From assembly GCF_036327775.1 (NCBI RefSeq), contig NZ_CP109598.1, forward strand, positions 3,968,001-4,032,000: DNA of 64,000 bases. The letters are read 5' to 3'. The notes beneath the pieces were generated by a model. That model had not been told where the DNA came from. It ran no database searches and saw nothing but the letters and a program-made list of their open reading frames with translations. Made by a program: the position numbers and the translations under genes. The first letter of the stretch is position 1; the number at the start of each line of letters is the position of its first letter. This document shows positions 1 through 7,435 of this stretch, in pieces. Origin of the DNA: Streptomyces sp. NBC_01498. GTDB lineage: Bacteria > Actinomycetota > Actinomycetes > Streptomycetales > Streptomycetaceae.

Positions 1-1
1 C

Positions 2-514
2 CGGGAGGCCGTGGCGATGCTCGGCAAGCTGGACTTCATCACCGCCAAGGAGAACGTGGTCCTCCTCGGCCCGCCCGGCACCGGCAAGACCCACCTCGCC
101 GTCGCCTTCGGCACGCGCGCCTGCCAGGCCGGCCACCAGGTGCTGTTCGCCACCGTCGCCGAATGGGTCGCCCGGCTCACCGTCGCCAAGGCGGCGGGCC
201 GCCTCACCGAGGAACTGGCCCTGCTGGACCGGTACCCCCTCCTGATCGTCGACGCACTGGGCTACTTCCCCCTCCAGTCCGAAGAGGCCCAGCTCCTCTT
301 CTGCCTCGCCGCACACCGCTACGAGCGCGGCTCACTGATCGTCACCAGCGACAAGCCCCTGGGCGGCTGGGACCACGTCCTCGGCGACACCACGACGGCC
401 TCGGCCGTGATCGACCGCCTCGTCCACCATTCCGAGATCATCAGCGTCGAGGGCGACAACTACCGCATGCGCGCCCACGGCGGCTTCCGCTTCGCGTCCC
501 CGGCCACCCGTTAA
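2..514 (+). CDS. IS21-type transposition helper ATPase IstB, C-terminal part (5' end outside window)
   Basis: The reading frame is open to the left edge, so the N-terminus lies outside the window; about 170 residues are present, against roughly 250 usual for IstB. A P-loop (GPPGTGKTHLA) follows residue 18 counted from the ATG at 11, and the ending has the IstB-type series SLIVTSDKP, IDRLVHH and GDNYRMR. IstB is the AAA+ helper of the IS21 transposase IstA. The Walker B segment reads LLIVDALGYFP where the family normally has D-E, so the catalytic glutamate appears to be alanine. The protein may be inactive, or the family label may cover a domesticated copy. No IS21 end is visible downstream. 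Confidence 0.8.
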   Translation, partial: REAVAMLGKLDFITAKENVVLLGPPGTGKTHLAVAFGTRACQAGHQVLFATVAEWVARLTVAKAAGRLTEELALLDRYPLLIVDALGYFPLQSEEAQLLFCLAAHRYERGSLIVTSDKPLGGWDHVLGDTTTASAVIDRLVHHSEIISVEGDNYRMRAHGGFRFASPATR

Positions 515-659
515 AGCCTGCGCCAGGCTGACCCGGCTCCTCGAGTCCATCGAGTCCGACGGGTCCATCAGCCGATCGAGTCCAACGTCGCCACGGGGCC
601 GGTCGCGGCCGACCGGCCTGCCCGCCCGTCCGGCTCGTCCTGGCATGTGGAGCGGAACA

Positions 660-693
660 CTTTTGCAAGCGAGTGCTTGCAAAAGTTAGCAAG
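660..693. promoter_or_regulatory. Promoter and probable autoregulatory operator of the XRE gene
   Basis: A perfect 11-bp inverted repeat (CTTTTGCAAGC, 4-nt spacer GAGT, GCTTGCAAAAG) spans 660-685. A second, overlapping pair CTTGC/GCAAG spans 676-693. A possible -35 TTGCAA (663-668) and -10 TTAGCA (686-691) are 17 nt apart, so the palindrome covers the promoter. The site is 27 nt before the XRE start codon, which suggests autoregulation; that is an inference. Confidence 0.6.
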
Positions 694-711
694 GGTGGGC
701 AGTGTGGGGGC

Positions 712-1212
712 ATGGCATCACTCAACGTCGGCAATCTCGGTGAGTACCTCCGCGAGCAGCGGCGCAACGCGCAGCTGTCCCTGCGGCAGCTCTCCGAGGC
801 CGCCGGGGTGTCCAATCCGTACCTCAGCCAGATCGAACGCGGCCTGCGCAAGCCGAGCGCGGACATCCTTCAGCAGCTCGCCAAGGCGCTGCGGATCTCC
901 GCCGAGACGCTGTACGTGCAGGCCGGGATGCTCGACGAGCGTGAGCGGGAGCGTGAGGAGCTGGAGACGCGCGGCGTCATCCTCGCGGACCCGTCGATCA
1001 ACGAGCGGCAGAAGCAGGTGCTTCTCCAGATCTACGAGTCCTTCCGCAAGGAGAACGGACTCGGCGCCGAGGGCTCCGAGAGCGCCGAGAGTACGGAAAC
1101 GACGGTGACCGCGGGACCGGCCGGTAAGGGCGCCGGTACCGGGGGCGGGGACACCGGCGGGGACACACCCGGGGCGGCCGGCGGTACCGATGTCACCCCA
1201 CCCTCACACTGA
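712..1212 (+). CDS. XRE-family helix-turn-helix regulator, HbhA-locus type
   Basis: This 166-residue protein has an N-terminal Cro/CI-type HTH (about residues 9-62; LRQLSEAAGVSNPYLSQIER contains the recognition helix), a strongly charged linker (EREREREELE) and a Gly/Thr/Pro-rich tail that looks disordered. I chose ATG 712 rather than the GTG at 673 because homologues begin close to the HTH and 673 lies inside the operator palindrome. It sits 17 bp upstream of the HbhA-like gene and is followed by DUF2516, the order of Rv0474-Rv0475-Rv0476 in M. tuberculosis. It probably controls itself and perhaps the downstream gene. Confidence 0.85.
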   Translation: MASLNVGNLGEYLREQRRNAQLSLRQLSEAAGVSNPYLSQIERGLRKPSADILQQLAKALRISAETLYVQAGMLDEREREREELETRGVILADPSINERQKQVLLQIYESFRKENGLGAEGSESAESTETTVTAGPAGKGAGTGGGDTGGDTPGAAGGTDVTPPSH

Positions 1213-1229
1213 TCCGGAGGACCACAGTC

Positions 1230-1886
1230 ATGGCCATCGCCGATGACCTGCGCAAGACGCTCAGCGACCCGACCCCCCTCTACTTCGCCGCCGGTACGGC
1301 GGATCTCGCCGTCGAGCAGGCCAAGAAGGTGCCCGGACTGATCGAGCAGCTCCGCGCCGAGGCGCCGGGCCGTATCGACGCCGTACGGAACACGGACCCC
1401 AAGCTCGTCCAGGACAAGGTCGCCTCGGGTGCCAAGGAGGCGCAGACGACCGTTCAGTCGAAGGTCAGCGAGGTGCTCGGGTCGCTCGACACCGACCTGA
1501 AGAAGCTCGGCGAGACCGCCCAGGACCTGGCGCTGCGCGGTGTCGGCGTGGCCGCCGAGTACGCGGTCAGGGCCCGGGAGACGTACGAGAAGGTCGCCGA
1601 GCGCGGCGAGCAGTCCGTACGCGCCTGGCGGGGCGACGCCGCCGACGAGATGACGGAGATCGCCATCGCCGTCGAGCCCGAGCCCGCGACGAAGCCGTCG
1701 GCCAAGCCCGTGGCGAAGCCGGCGGCCCGGCAGGCCGCCAAGCCGGCTCCCGCCAAGCCCGCCCAGGCGAAGTCCACGGCCAAGAGCGAGCCCAAGGGCG
1801 GCGCCGCCAAGCCCGCCGCGCGCAAGTCGACCGGCGCGCACAAGCCGGCCGCCGCGAAGAAGGCCACGCCTCCCGCGAGCAAGTAG
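1230..1886 (+). CDS. HbhA-like heparin-binding-type surface protein
   Basis: 218 residues. An N-terminal helical region (about 1-150) is rich in Ala, Lys and Glu. After a short acidic link comes a repetitive Lys/Ala/Pro tail (AKPVAKPAARQAAKPAPAKP and similar), the layout of mycobacterial heparin-binding haemagglutinin, whose Lys-rich tail binds sulfated glycans. In a soil Streptomyces the tail could bind other polyanions or DNA. RBS GGAGG is 9 nt before ATG 1230. Upstream XRE and downstream DUF2516 neighbours match the mycobacterial locus. No signal peptide is visible, as in HbhA itself. Confidence 0.8.
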   Translation: MAIADDLRKTLSDPTPLYFAAGTADLAVEQAKKVPGLIEQLRAEAPGRIDAVRNTDPKLVQDKVASGAKEAQTTVQSKVSEVLGSLDTDLKKLGETAQDLALRGVGVAAEYAVRARETYEKVAERGEQSVRAWRGDAADEMTEIAIAVEPEPATKPSAKPVAKPAARQAAKPAPAKPAQAKSTAKSEPKGGAAKPAARKSTGAHKPAAAKKATPPASK

Positions 1887-2021
1887 GCGATCAGCACACG
1901 GCAACAGGCAAAGCGGAGCGGGCGACGAGCGCGCGTAACGGACCGGGCACCACAGCGGTGTCCGGTCCGTTGTACGGGTACCTTGCTGGCACGGGATTCG
2001 GACGGAAAGGGTGTGGGCAGC

Positions 2022-2369
2022 GTGTTGATGGCCGGTTTTGACGGGCTCGTGGCTTGGTTGAATGTCCCAGTGACCGTTTTCGGGCTGTTCGCACTGATCG
2101 ACGCGTTCATCCGGCGCGAGGACGCCTTCCGTGCGGCGGGGAAGCAGACGAAGCCGTTCTGGCTGATCATTCTGGCGATCGCCCTCGTGGTGAGCCTGAT
2201 CTTCCCGCTGCTCTCCTTCCTGCCGATCATCGGGCTGATCGCGATCATCGTGTACTTCGTCGACGTACGGCCCGCGATCAAGCAGGTCGGTGGCGGTGGC
2301 GGAGGCCGCGGTCTGCGCGGCGGCTCCAGCAGCGACGGGCCGTACGGGCCCTACAACGGCGGCCGGTGA
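2022..2369 (+). CDS. DUF2516 family small membrane protein
   Basis: About 115 residues from GTG 2022 (ATG 2028 is an alternative). Helix 1 is near residues 10-27 (WLNVPVTVFGLFALIDAFI). A long hydrophobic stretch near 47-80 (FWLIILAIALVVSLIFPLLS and onward) forms one or two more helices. It ends in VDVRPAIKQ, a Gly-rich run and a short PYGPYNG tail. The Rv0476 position downstream of the HbhA-like gene supports the family call. Function is unknown; membrane association with the HbhA-like protein is a guess from conserved order. The gene converges on the PP2C gene across a repeat array. Confidence 0.8.
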   Translation: MLMAGFDGLVAWLNVPVTVFGLFALIDAFIRREDAFRAAGKQTKPFWLIILAIALVVSLIFPLLSFLPIIGLIAIIVYFVDVRPAIKQVGGGGGGRGLRGGSSSDGPYGPYNGGR

Positions 2370-2419
2370 GGCAAGCCCGATCCGGGGCCGTGACGGACGA
2401 GATGAACGCGGCGCCCGTT

Positions 2420-2762
2420 CGTACGAGGTGAGCGCGTGGCCCTGCCTCCGTACGAGGTGAGCGTAGGAACCCGTCTCCGTACGAGGTGAACGCGGGCCTC
2501 CGCCCCGTACGAGGTGAGCGTAGGAACCCGGGCCTCCGCCGTACGAGGCGAGCGTAGGAACCCGCCTCCGTACGAGGTGAACGCGGGCCTCCGCCCCGTA
2601 CGAGGTGAGCGTAGGAACCCGGGCCTCCGCCGTACGAGGTGAGCGCGGGGCCCTTCCGCGTACGAGGCGAGCGTAGGAACCCGGGCCTCCGCCGTACGAG
2701 GCGAGCGTAGGAACCCGCCTCCGTACGAGGTGAACGCGGGCCTCCGCCGTACGAAGTGAACG
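2420..2762. repeat. Tandem array, 12 units of 26-34 bp with core CGTACGAGGYGARCG
   Basis: Units start at 2420, 2449, 2478, 2506, 2540, 2569, 2597, 2631, 2659, 2693, 2722 and 2748 (last one partial). Each opens with the self-complementary CGTACG followed by AGGTGAGCG, AGGTGAACG or AGGCGAGCG. Unit lengths run 29-29-28-34-29-28-34-28-34-29-26, so a higher-order trimer of about 91 bp (34+29+28) is visible. The array fills the gap between the convergent DUF2516 and PP2C genes. No convincing coding frame crosses it. Confidence 0.95.
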
Positions 2763-2857
2763 AGCAACGAGCCCGGCGCGTTGACCGGGCCCGCGCCCGC
2801 CCGAACGCCCCAGTCGTCCGTCCCAGTCGTCTGTCCGGCTCAGACGTCCCGGACGTC

Positions 2858-4177
2858 TCAGACGGCGACCGCCGTCGCCCCCGGCAGCCGGTCGCCCACC
2901 CGCACCCGGTCCAGCAGCAGCACGGCCACGTCGTCCGTCAGCTCGCCGCCGTTCAGTTCCCGTACCTCGGACACCGCGGCCTCCAGCAGATCCTCCCCGC
3001 TGAGCCCTCGCGCCAGCAGCCGGCCGACCAGTGCGACCAGGCCCTCCTGGCCCAGCCGCTGCCTCGTGTCCGGGCCGACGCGGCCCTCGATCAGCCCGTC
3101 CGTGTACATCATCAGACTCCAGGCCTCGCCCAGCGCGATCTCCCGGCGCGGCCAGCGGGCGCGCGGCAGCAGCCCCAGCGCCGGGCCGCCCTCGTCGTAC
3201 GCCAGCAGATCCGGCGCCCGGCCCGCGCGGACGACCAGCGGTGACGGGTGCCCGGCCAGACAGAGCCCCGCCCGCCGCCCGTCCGGCGCGATGTCGACGG
3301 TGCACAGGGTCGCGAAAATCTCCTCGCTCTCCCGCTCGTGCTCCAGGACCTTCTGGAGCGTGGAGAGCAGTACGTCCCCGCTGAGCCCGGCGAACGTCAG
3401 CGCCCGCCACGCGATCCGCAGCTCGACGCCCAGCGCGGCCTCGTCCGGGCCGTGGCCGCAGACGTCGCCGATCATCACATGAACGGTGCCGTCGGGCGTC
3501 CGGACCGTGTCGTAGAAGTCGCCGCCGAGCAGCGCGCGGGACCGGCCCGGCCGGTAGCGGGACGCGAATCGCAGATTCGACCCCTGGAGGAGCGGGGTGG
3601 GCAGCAGTCCGCGCTCCAGCCGCGCGTTCTCCTGGGCTCTCAGCCGGGACTCGGTGAGCTGGCGCTGCGCGATGTCGGCGCGTTTGCGTTCGACGGCGTA
3701 GCGGATGGCCCGGCTCAGCAGCCGGCTGTCCAGTTCGTCACGGAAGAGGAAGTCCTGGGCGCCCACCCGTACCGCCGCTGCCGCCCGCTCGCCGTCGCCC
3801 TCCGCCGCCAGCGCCAGCACGGCGTGGCGGGGTGCGAGCCGCAGTACGTGCTTGAGCGGCGCGAGGCCGTCGCCGTCACCGTCGTCGCGGCCGGGCAGCG
3901 CGAGATCCACGAGGATGCAGTGGATGTCGTCGGTGAGCAGCCGCTCGGCCTCGGTGAGGTTGCGCGCGGTGCGGACGCGGACCCGGGCGCCGCCCGCGGC
4001 GGGCAGTTCCGGTGCGCTGAAGGTGCCCGCGGGATCGTCCTCGATCACCAGGAGCGTCAGGTCGGCGGCCTTGCCGGAGGTCTCCGGGGCGTCGCCGGTG
4101 TTCTCCGGGGCGGGCGCACTCGCGACTGTCGAGCCGGCGCGCTGACGCGGCACCGGTACGGGTACGGGTACGTCCAT
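2858..4177 (-). CDS. Response regulator with SpoIIE/PP2C-type serine phosphatase output
   Basis: 439 residues. A receiver domain (about 38-165) has the acidic pair in LLVIEDD and a phosphoacceptor aspartate in CILVDLALPG. A short coiled link leads to a PPM/SpoIIE phosphatase (about 205-430) with metal-binding motifs GGDFYD, IGDVCGHG and the late aspartate in LTDDVAV. Such proteins dephosphorylate anti-anti-sigma factors. The usual receiver lysine (DYLVK) is read as R in DFLFRDE, so phosphorylation may be atypical. The N-terminus MDVPVPVPVPRQR is encoded by a GGTACG-type microrepeat; a later start is possible. No partner kinase is adjacent. Confidence 0.88.
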   Translation of the reverse strand: MDVPVPVPVPRQRAGSTVASAPAPENTGDAPETSGKAADLTLLVIEDDPAGTFSAPELPAAGGARVRVRTARNLTEAERLLTDDIHCILVDLALPGRDDGDGDGLAPLKHVLRLAPRHAVLALAAEGDGERAAAAVRVGAQDFLFRDELDSRLLSRAIRYAVERKRADIAQRQLTESRLRAQENARLERGLLPTPLLQGSNLRFASRYRPGRSRALLGGDFYDTVRTPDGTVHVMIGDVCGHGPDEAALGVELRIAWRALTFAGLSGDVLLSTLQKVLEHERESEEIFATLCTVDIAPDGRRAGLCLAGHPSPLVVRAGRAPDLLAYDEGGPALGLLPRARWPRREIALGEAWSLMMYTDGLIEGRVGPDTRQRLGQEGLVALVGRLLARGLSGEDLLEAAVSEVRELNGGELTDDVAVLLLDRVRVGDRLPGATAVAV

Positions 4178-4531
4178 CGGTCTGTGAGTCCTTCCCTCCC
4201 CCGGGGCACACGTGTGACGCCGGTCGACGCCTCAACGACGGGGACCCTAGCGGTAGCCGCCGCCGGATAGGAATGGCGTAAGGAACGCCGCGCCGGGAAG
4301 ATCCCGCGTCATATGCCGCTTCCCGCCACGCATCCGGCACGATCCGGACGCCTCAGCGGCTCGAAACGGACATGACAAACATCACGTGGGAGGGGACCCG
4401 TCGCCCCGGCCCCGTCGCGGGCCGAGCCGTCGCTCCTGAGCGCGGCGCGACCGCCGGCCCCGTCGCGCCCGTCGTCACTCGCCTGTCGTCGACTTGCCCG
4501 TCGTTACGGGCTCGTCGTCACTCGCTCGTTG
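4178..4531. other. Intergenic gap upstream of the PP2C regulator
   Basis: 354 bp between two minus-strand genes. It holds the upstream region of the PP2C gene (a CACGTG lies near 4384) and, towards the left, the 3' side of the NlpC/P60 gene, where two imperfect copies of CGTCGTCACTCGC occur near 4470-4525. I see no gene. Confidence 0.5.
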
Positions 4532-5716
4532 TTACTTGTCCGGCCTGACGACGCCGAGGATCTGCATCGACCCCGCTCCGGTCAGCGTCACGTGCCGCCC
4601 CGGCCGGGGCGAGTGCACGATGGAACCGTCGCCCACGTACATGCCCACGTGGCTCGCGTCCTGTTGGTAGATGATCAGATCACCGGGGCGCATCTGCGAG
4701 AGCGGGACGCGGGGGAGCAGCCGCCACTGTTCCTGCGAGGTGCGCGGGATGGTCCGTCCGGCCGCCCGCCACGCCTCCGACGTCAGCCCCGAGCAGTCGA
4801 ACGACGACGGGCCCTCGGCGCCCCACACGTAGGGCTTGCCGATCTGCGCCGTCGCGTACGCGATCGCCTGCCGACCCCGGTCGCTCGCCTCGGCGTTGAT
4901 GTCCTTGAGCGCGCCCGAACCCAGCCAGGCCGCCTGCGCCTTGGCCGCGTCCTCCTGCTCCAGCATCAGCAGCCGGTCGCGTTCCTCACGCTCCAGCCCC
5001 GACTCGATCTTCTCGGCGGCCTTGATCTGCCGGCCGATCTCCTGCTTCGCCTTCTGCTGCTTCACGCGGGTCGCTTCGAGCCTGACCCACTCGGCGCCGG
5101 CCTTCTCCGTGTACGCGGTCAAGTCCCTCTGCGCCTCGGTCATCCGGCCGAGAAGGTCCTTCGTGGCCTTCTGGCCCTGCTGGAGCCGGCCCGCGCCGTC
5201 CAGGAAGAGCTGCGGGTCGTCGGTCAGCAACAGCTGGGCCTCGGGGGGCAGTCCGCCCGCGCGGTACTGGGCGCGGGCCGCCGCGCCCGCCTGCCGGTTG
5301 AGCCGGTCGATCCGGACCTGGCCGTCGACCATCCGGCCGGCCAGCCTGACCAGTTCGGCCGACTGGTTGCCGGCGCGCACCTCGGCGAGGTTGTACGCGT
5401 CGGTGGCCGAGGCCGCCTTGCCGTACAGCCCGTCGAGCTTCCGGCGTACGGCTTCGAGTTTCGAGTCCTTCGCCGCCGGCGTCCGGTCGTCGGCGCCCGG
5501 CGGGAGCGTCCGGTCGAACGGGCGGGGGGCGATCGGTTGGTCGACCGGCGGGGTCTTCGGGGCCGACGATGCCGGGGACGCGGGTGAGGCGGGGGATGCG
5601 GGTGACTCAGGGGGCGCGGGAGCCGCGTACGCCTGGTTCAGCAACACCGGTGAGGTGAGGACCGACAGAGCACACACGACCGTGATCGCGGCTCTGACGC
5701 AACGGCGTCGGTTCAC
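4532..5716 (-). CDS. Secreted NlpC/P60 peptidoglycan endopeptidase with coiled-coil N-terminus
   Basis: 394 residues from GTG 5716, preceded by a GGAGGG ribosome site. A signal peptide (about 1-31, ending near AYAAP) is followed by a repetitive Ser/Pro/Ala linker, a long coiled coil (about 80-270) and a C-terminal NlpC/P60 domain (about 280-394). The catalytic cysteine is in FDCSGL, the first histidine in ASHVGMY and a further histidine in IVHSPRPGRH. It should cleave D-gamma-glutamyl-meso-DAP links in cell wall; the coiled coil resembles autoinhibitory segments of RipA-type enzymes. A shorter paralogue lies at 49484-50521. Confidence 0.92.
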   Translation of the reverse strand: MNRRRCVRAAITVVCALSVLTSPVLLNQAYAAPAPPESPASPASPASPASSAPKTPPVDQPIAPRPFDRTLPPGADDRTPAAKDSKLEAVRRKLDGLYGKAASATDAYNLAEVRAGNQSAELVRLAGRMVDGQVRIDRLNRQAGAAARAQYRAGGLPPEAQLLLTDDPQLFLDGAGRLQQGQKATKDLLGRMTEAQRDLTAYTEKAGAEWVRLEATRVKQQKAKQEIGRQIKAAEKIESGLEREERDRLLMLEQEDAAKAQAAWLGSGALKDINAEASDRGRQAIAYATAQIGKPYVWGAEGPSSFDCSGLTSEAWRAAGRTIPRTSQEQWRLLPRVPLSQMRPGDLIIYQQDASHVGMYVGDGSIVHSPRPGRHVTLTGAGSMQILGVVRPDK

Positions 5717-6163
5717 AAGCTTCCCTCCGGACAGCTGTCAGTGACGACAACTCTGTGCGACTACGGCCCTCTTCGGCTACGACGTCCCTGTGAGTACCTG
5801 GCCACTAGGGACCGAACACATCCGACTTACTGTCAGTAACCGTTCTCCTCCGACGTGATCGTGTCATGCCGACCCTCAGAACGACAGAGGGCGGGCCGAC
5901 CGTCCGACGATCGCTTCCCACCAGTCAGTGACGAACGGACCGCCGCCGACGTTCCCTTGGCCGCGTCCCTTTCGTCTGCGTCCGCCCTGCGGAGACGGAG
6001 ACGGAGACGGATACGGGTGCGGGTACGGGTACGGAGACGCTTACGGGTACGGATATGGCTCGGACTCCGGCTCGGACTCCGGCTCGGACTCCGGCTTGGC
6101 TCCGACCCCGTCACCTGCGTACGAGTTCACGCCCCGGCTCGGAGCAGGAGCCGCCGGACCCCG
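5717..6163. other. Upstream region of the NlpC/P60 gene with phased GTCAGTRAC motifs and microsatellites
   Basis: No gene is supported in this 447-bp gap. The motif GTCAGTRAC occurs at 5737-5745, 5832-5840 and 5924-5932. The middle copy lies in the 13-bp palindrome TTACTGTCAGTAA (5827-5839). Near the far end are hexanucleotide repeats of the GGAGAC/GGTACG type (about 5991-6056) and a 12-bp repeat CTCGGACTCCGG (about 6059-6095). Low-complexity frames crossing these repeats look spurious. Confidence 0.6.
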
Positions 6164-7132
6164 CTACGCCTCCGGGCCCGGCGCCAGCGCCGCCCACTCC
6201 ACGGTCACTTCCCCCTGCCGCCATCTGCTCCGGCCGCCGCCCGCCCCGGGCCCGGCCAGCGGCCAGTCCGCCGACAGGTCCGTCACCGCCCTGACCCACC
6301 GCTGCCGCGCGCCGAGCGGGGCGTACGGGGCCGCCGCCGCCCACGCCCGGTCGAAGTCCCGCAGGAACGCGTGCACCGGCTCGCCCGGCACATTGCGGTG
6401 GATCAGCGCCTTCGGCAGCCGCTCCGCCAGGTCCGAGGGGCGGTCCAGCGAGGCGAGCCGGGCCGCGAAGGTGACCGTGCGCGGACCCTCCGTACCGAGG
6501 GCGACCCAGACATGACGCCGCCCGATCTCGTCGCACGTGCCCTCCACCAGGAGGCCGTCCGGCGCGAGCCGCGCGCGTAGCCGGGTCCAGACGGCCGCGA
6601 CCTCGCGCTCCTCGTACTGCCGCAGGACGTTCGCCGCCCGGATCAGCACCGGTTTGCGGCCACGGCTCCCCGCCGGCGAGCCACCGCCCCCCGGCGCTGA
6701 GCCACCCGCCCGCGCGTCGCCCGCCCGCGCGTCGCCCGCCCGCGCGTCGCCCGCCCGCGCGTGGCCCGACTTCGCGTCGTCCTTCGGCACGTCGCCCGGT
6801 ACGGGTACTTCGAAGCCGCCGTGTACGAAGCGCAGCCCGTCCTCTTCATAAGGACGCGCCGCCGCGACCCGCGCGGGCTCGATCTCCACCCCGACCACCT
6901 CGGTGCGCGGCTCGGCCGCCCGCAGCCGCCGCAGCAGTTCGACGGCCGTCCAGGGCGCGGCGCCGTACCCGAGGTCGACGGCGACGGGATCGGCGGAGCG
7001 GCGCAGGACGGGCCCGTGGACGGCGGCGATCCAGCGGTCCATGCGGCGCAGCCGGTTCGGGTTGGTCGTGCCGCGCGTGACCGTGCCCTCGGGGCGGCGG
7101 GGCGAAGGGGAAGGGGAGGGGCGCGCGGCCAT
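6164..7132 (-). CDS. Class I SAM-dependent methyltransferase
   Basis: 322 residues. Motif I is VDLGYGAAPW (about 52-61), followed by the acidic end of strand 2 in VVGVEIEP and a late IRAANVLRQYEE segment. Between strands 2 and 4 lies an Ala/Arg/Gly/Asp insertion (GDARAGDARAG) encoded by a 15-bp DNA repeat. The substrate is unknown. The gene is divergent from mshA across about 300 bp. A Ser/Pro start (MAARPSPSPSP) suggests that the true N-terminus could be slightly downstream. Confidence 0.8.
   Translation of the reverse strand: MAARPSPSPSPRRPEGTVTRGTTNPNRLRRMDRWIAAVHGPVLRRSADPVAVDLGYGAAPWTAVELLRRLRAAEPRTEVVGVEIEPARVAAARPYEEDGLRFVHGGFEVPVPGDVPKDDAKSGHARAGDARAGDARAGDARAGGSAPGGGGSPAGSRGRKPVLIRAANVLRQYEEREVAAVWTRLRARLAPDGLLVEGTCDEIGRRHVWVALGTEGPRTVTFAARLASLDRPSDLAERLPKALIHRNVPGEPVHAFLRDFDRAWAAAAPYAPLGARQRWVRAVTDLSADWPLAGPGAGGGRSRWRQGEVTVEWAALAPGPEA
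6704..6770. repeat. 15-bp tandem repeat inside the methyltransferase gene
   Basis: About four copies of a CGCGCGTCGCCCGCC-type unit lie in frame (15 = 5 codons) and encode RAGDA repeats in a predicted surface loop. Copy number could vary without breaking the frame. Confidence 0.85.
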
Positions 7133-7435
7133 GCGGGTGAGCCTAACGAGGCCGTGAACCTCCTAAGAAGGAGGCCGTGAATCTCCTGGGGAAGCAGCGA
7201 GCCCGAGGCGGCGGCAGGACGCGGGCGGCAGGACACGAGTGGTGGGACGCGGGCGGTGGGACACGAGGCGGTGGCAGATGCGCCGCCGGGTACCCGAAAG
7301 TCGCGCCGACGGTTGAGCCCTCAACGGTAATGGTTCGGCAAAACCGGAAATGAAAGAGCGCATTCCGGCGTTGCCGCGTACCGGAGGGTCCCCCTGCCCT
7401 CTTGTCGCCATGCTCCGAGCGAGAGGTCCGTCGAC
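7133..7435. other. Divergent intergenic region methyltransferase/mshA
   Basis: Next to the methyltransferase are a 17-bp direct repeat (7148-7164 and 7171-7187, 16 of 17 identical) and a small CCTCCT/AGGAGG hairpin. From about 7209 to 7275 degenerate GGGCGGYRGGACRCG repeats occur. The right half holds the mshA promoter. Confidence 0.55.
7346..7373 (+). promoter_or_regulatory. Predicted SigR-type promoter of mshA
   Basis: GGAAAT (7346-7351), exactly 18 nt, then GTTG (7370-7373). This matches the Streptomyces SigR pattern GGAAT-N18-GTT closely. In S. coelicolor mshA is reported to belong to the thiol-stress SigR regulon, so the placement fits. The leader would be about 55 nt. Confidence 0.7.

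Noticed and set aside
2420..2762. CRISPR array
   Set aside because: Units are contiguous with variable short ends, there are no unique spacers of constant length, and no cas genes are near.
1032..3410. 792-residue minus-strand frame
   Set aside because: It is antisense to the HbhA-like and DUF2516 genes and crosses the tandem repeat; composition is Arg/Gly/Pro noise typical of high-GC shadow frames.
5717..5860. c-di-AMP (ydaO) riboswitch upstream of the NlpC/P60 gene
   Set aside because: This riboswitch is known upstream of some Streptomyces wall hydrolase genes, but I could not find its conserved blocks in the leader here.
5928..6515. Plus-strand frame with DGDG, YGYG and SDSG repeats
   Set aside because: The repeats come from microsatellite DNA, no ribosome site is present, and the second half is antisense to the methyltransferase gene.
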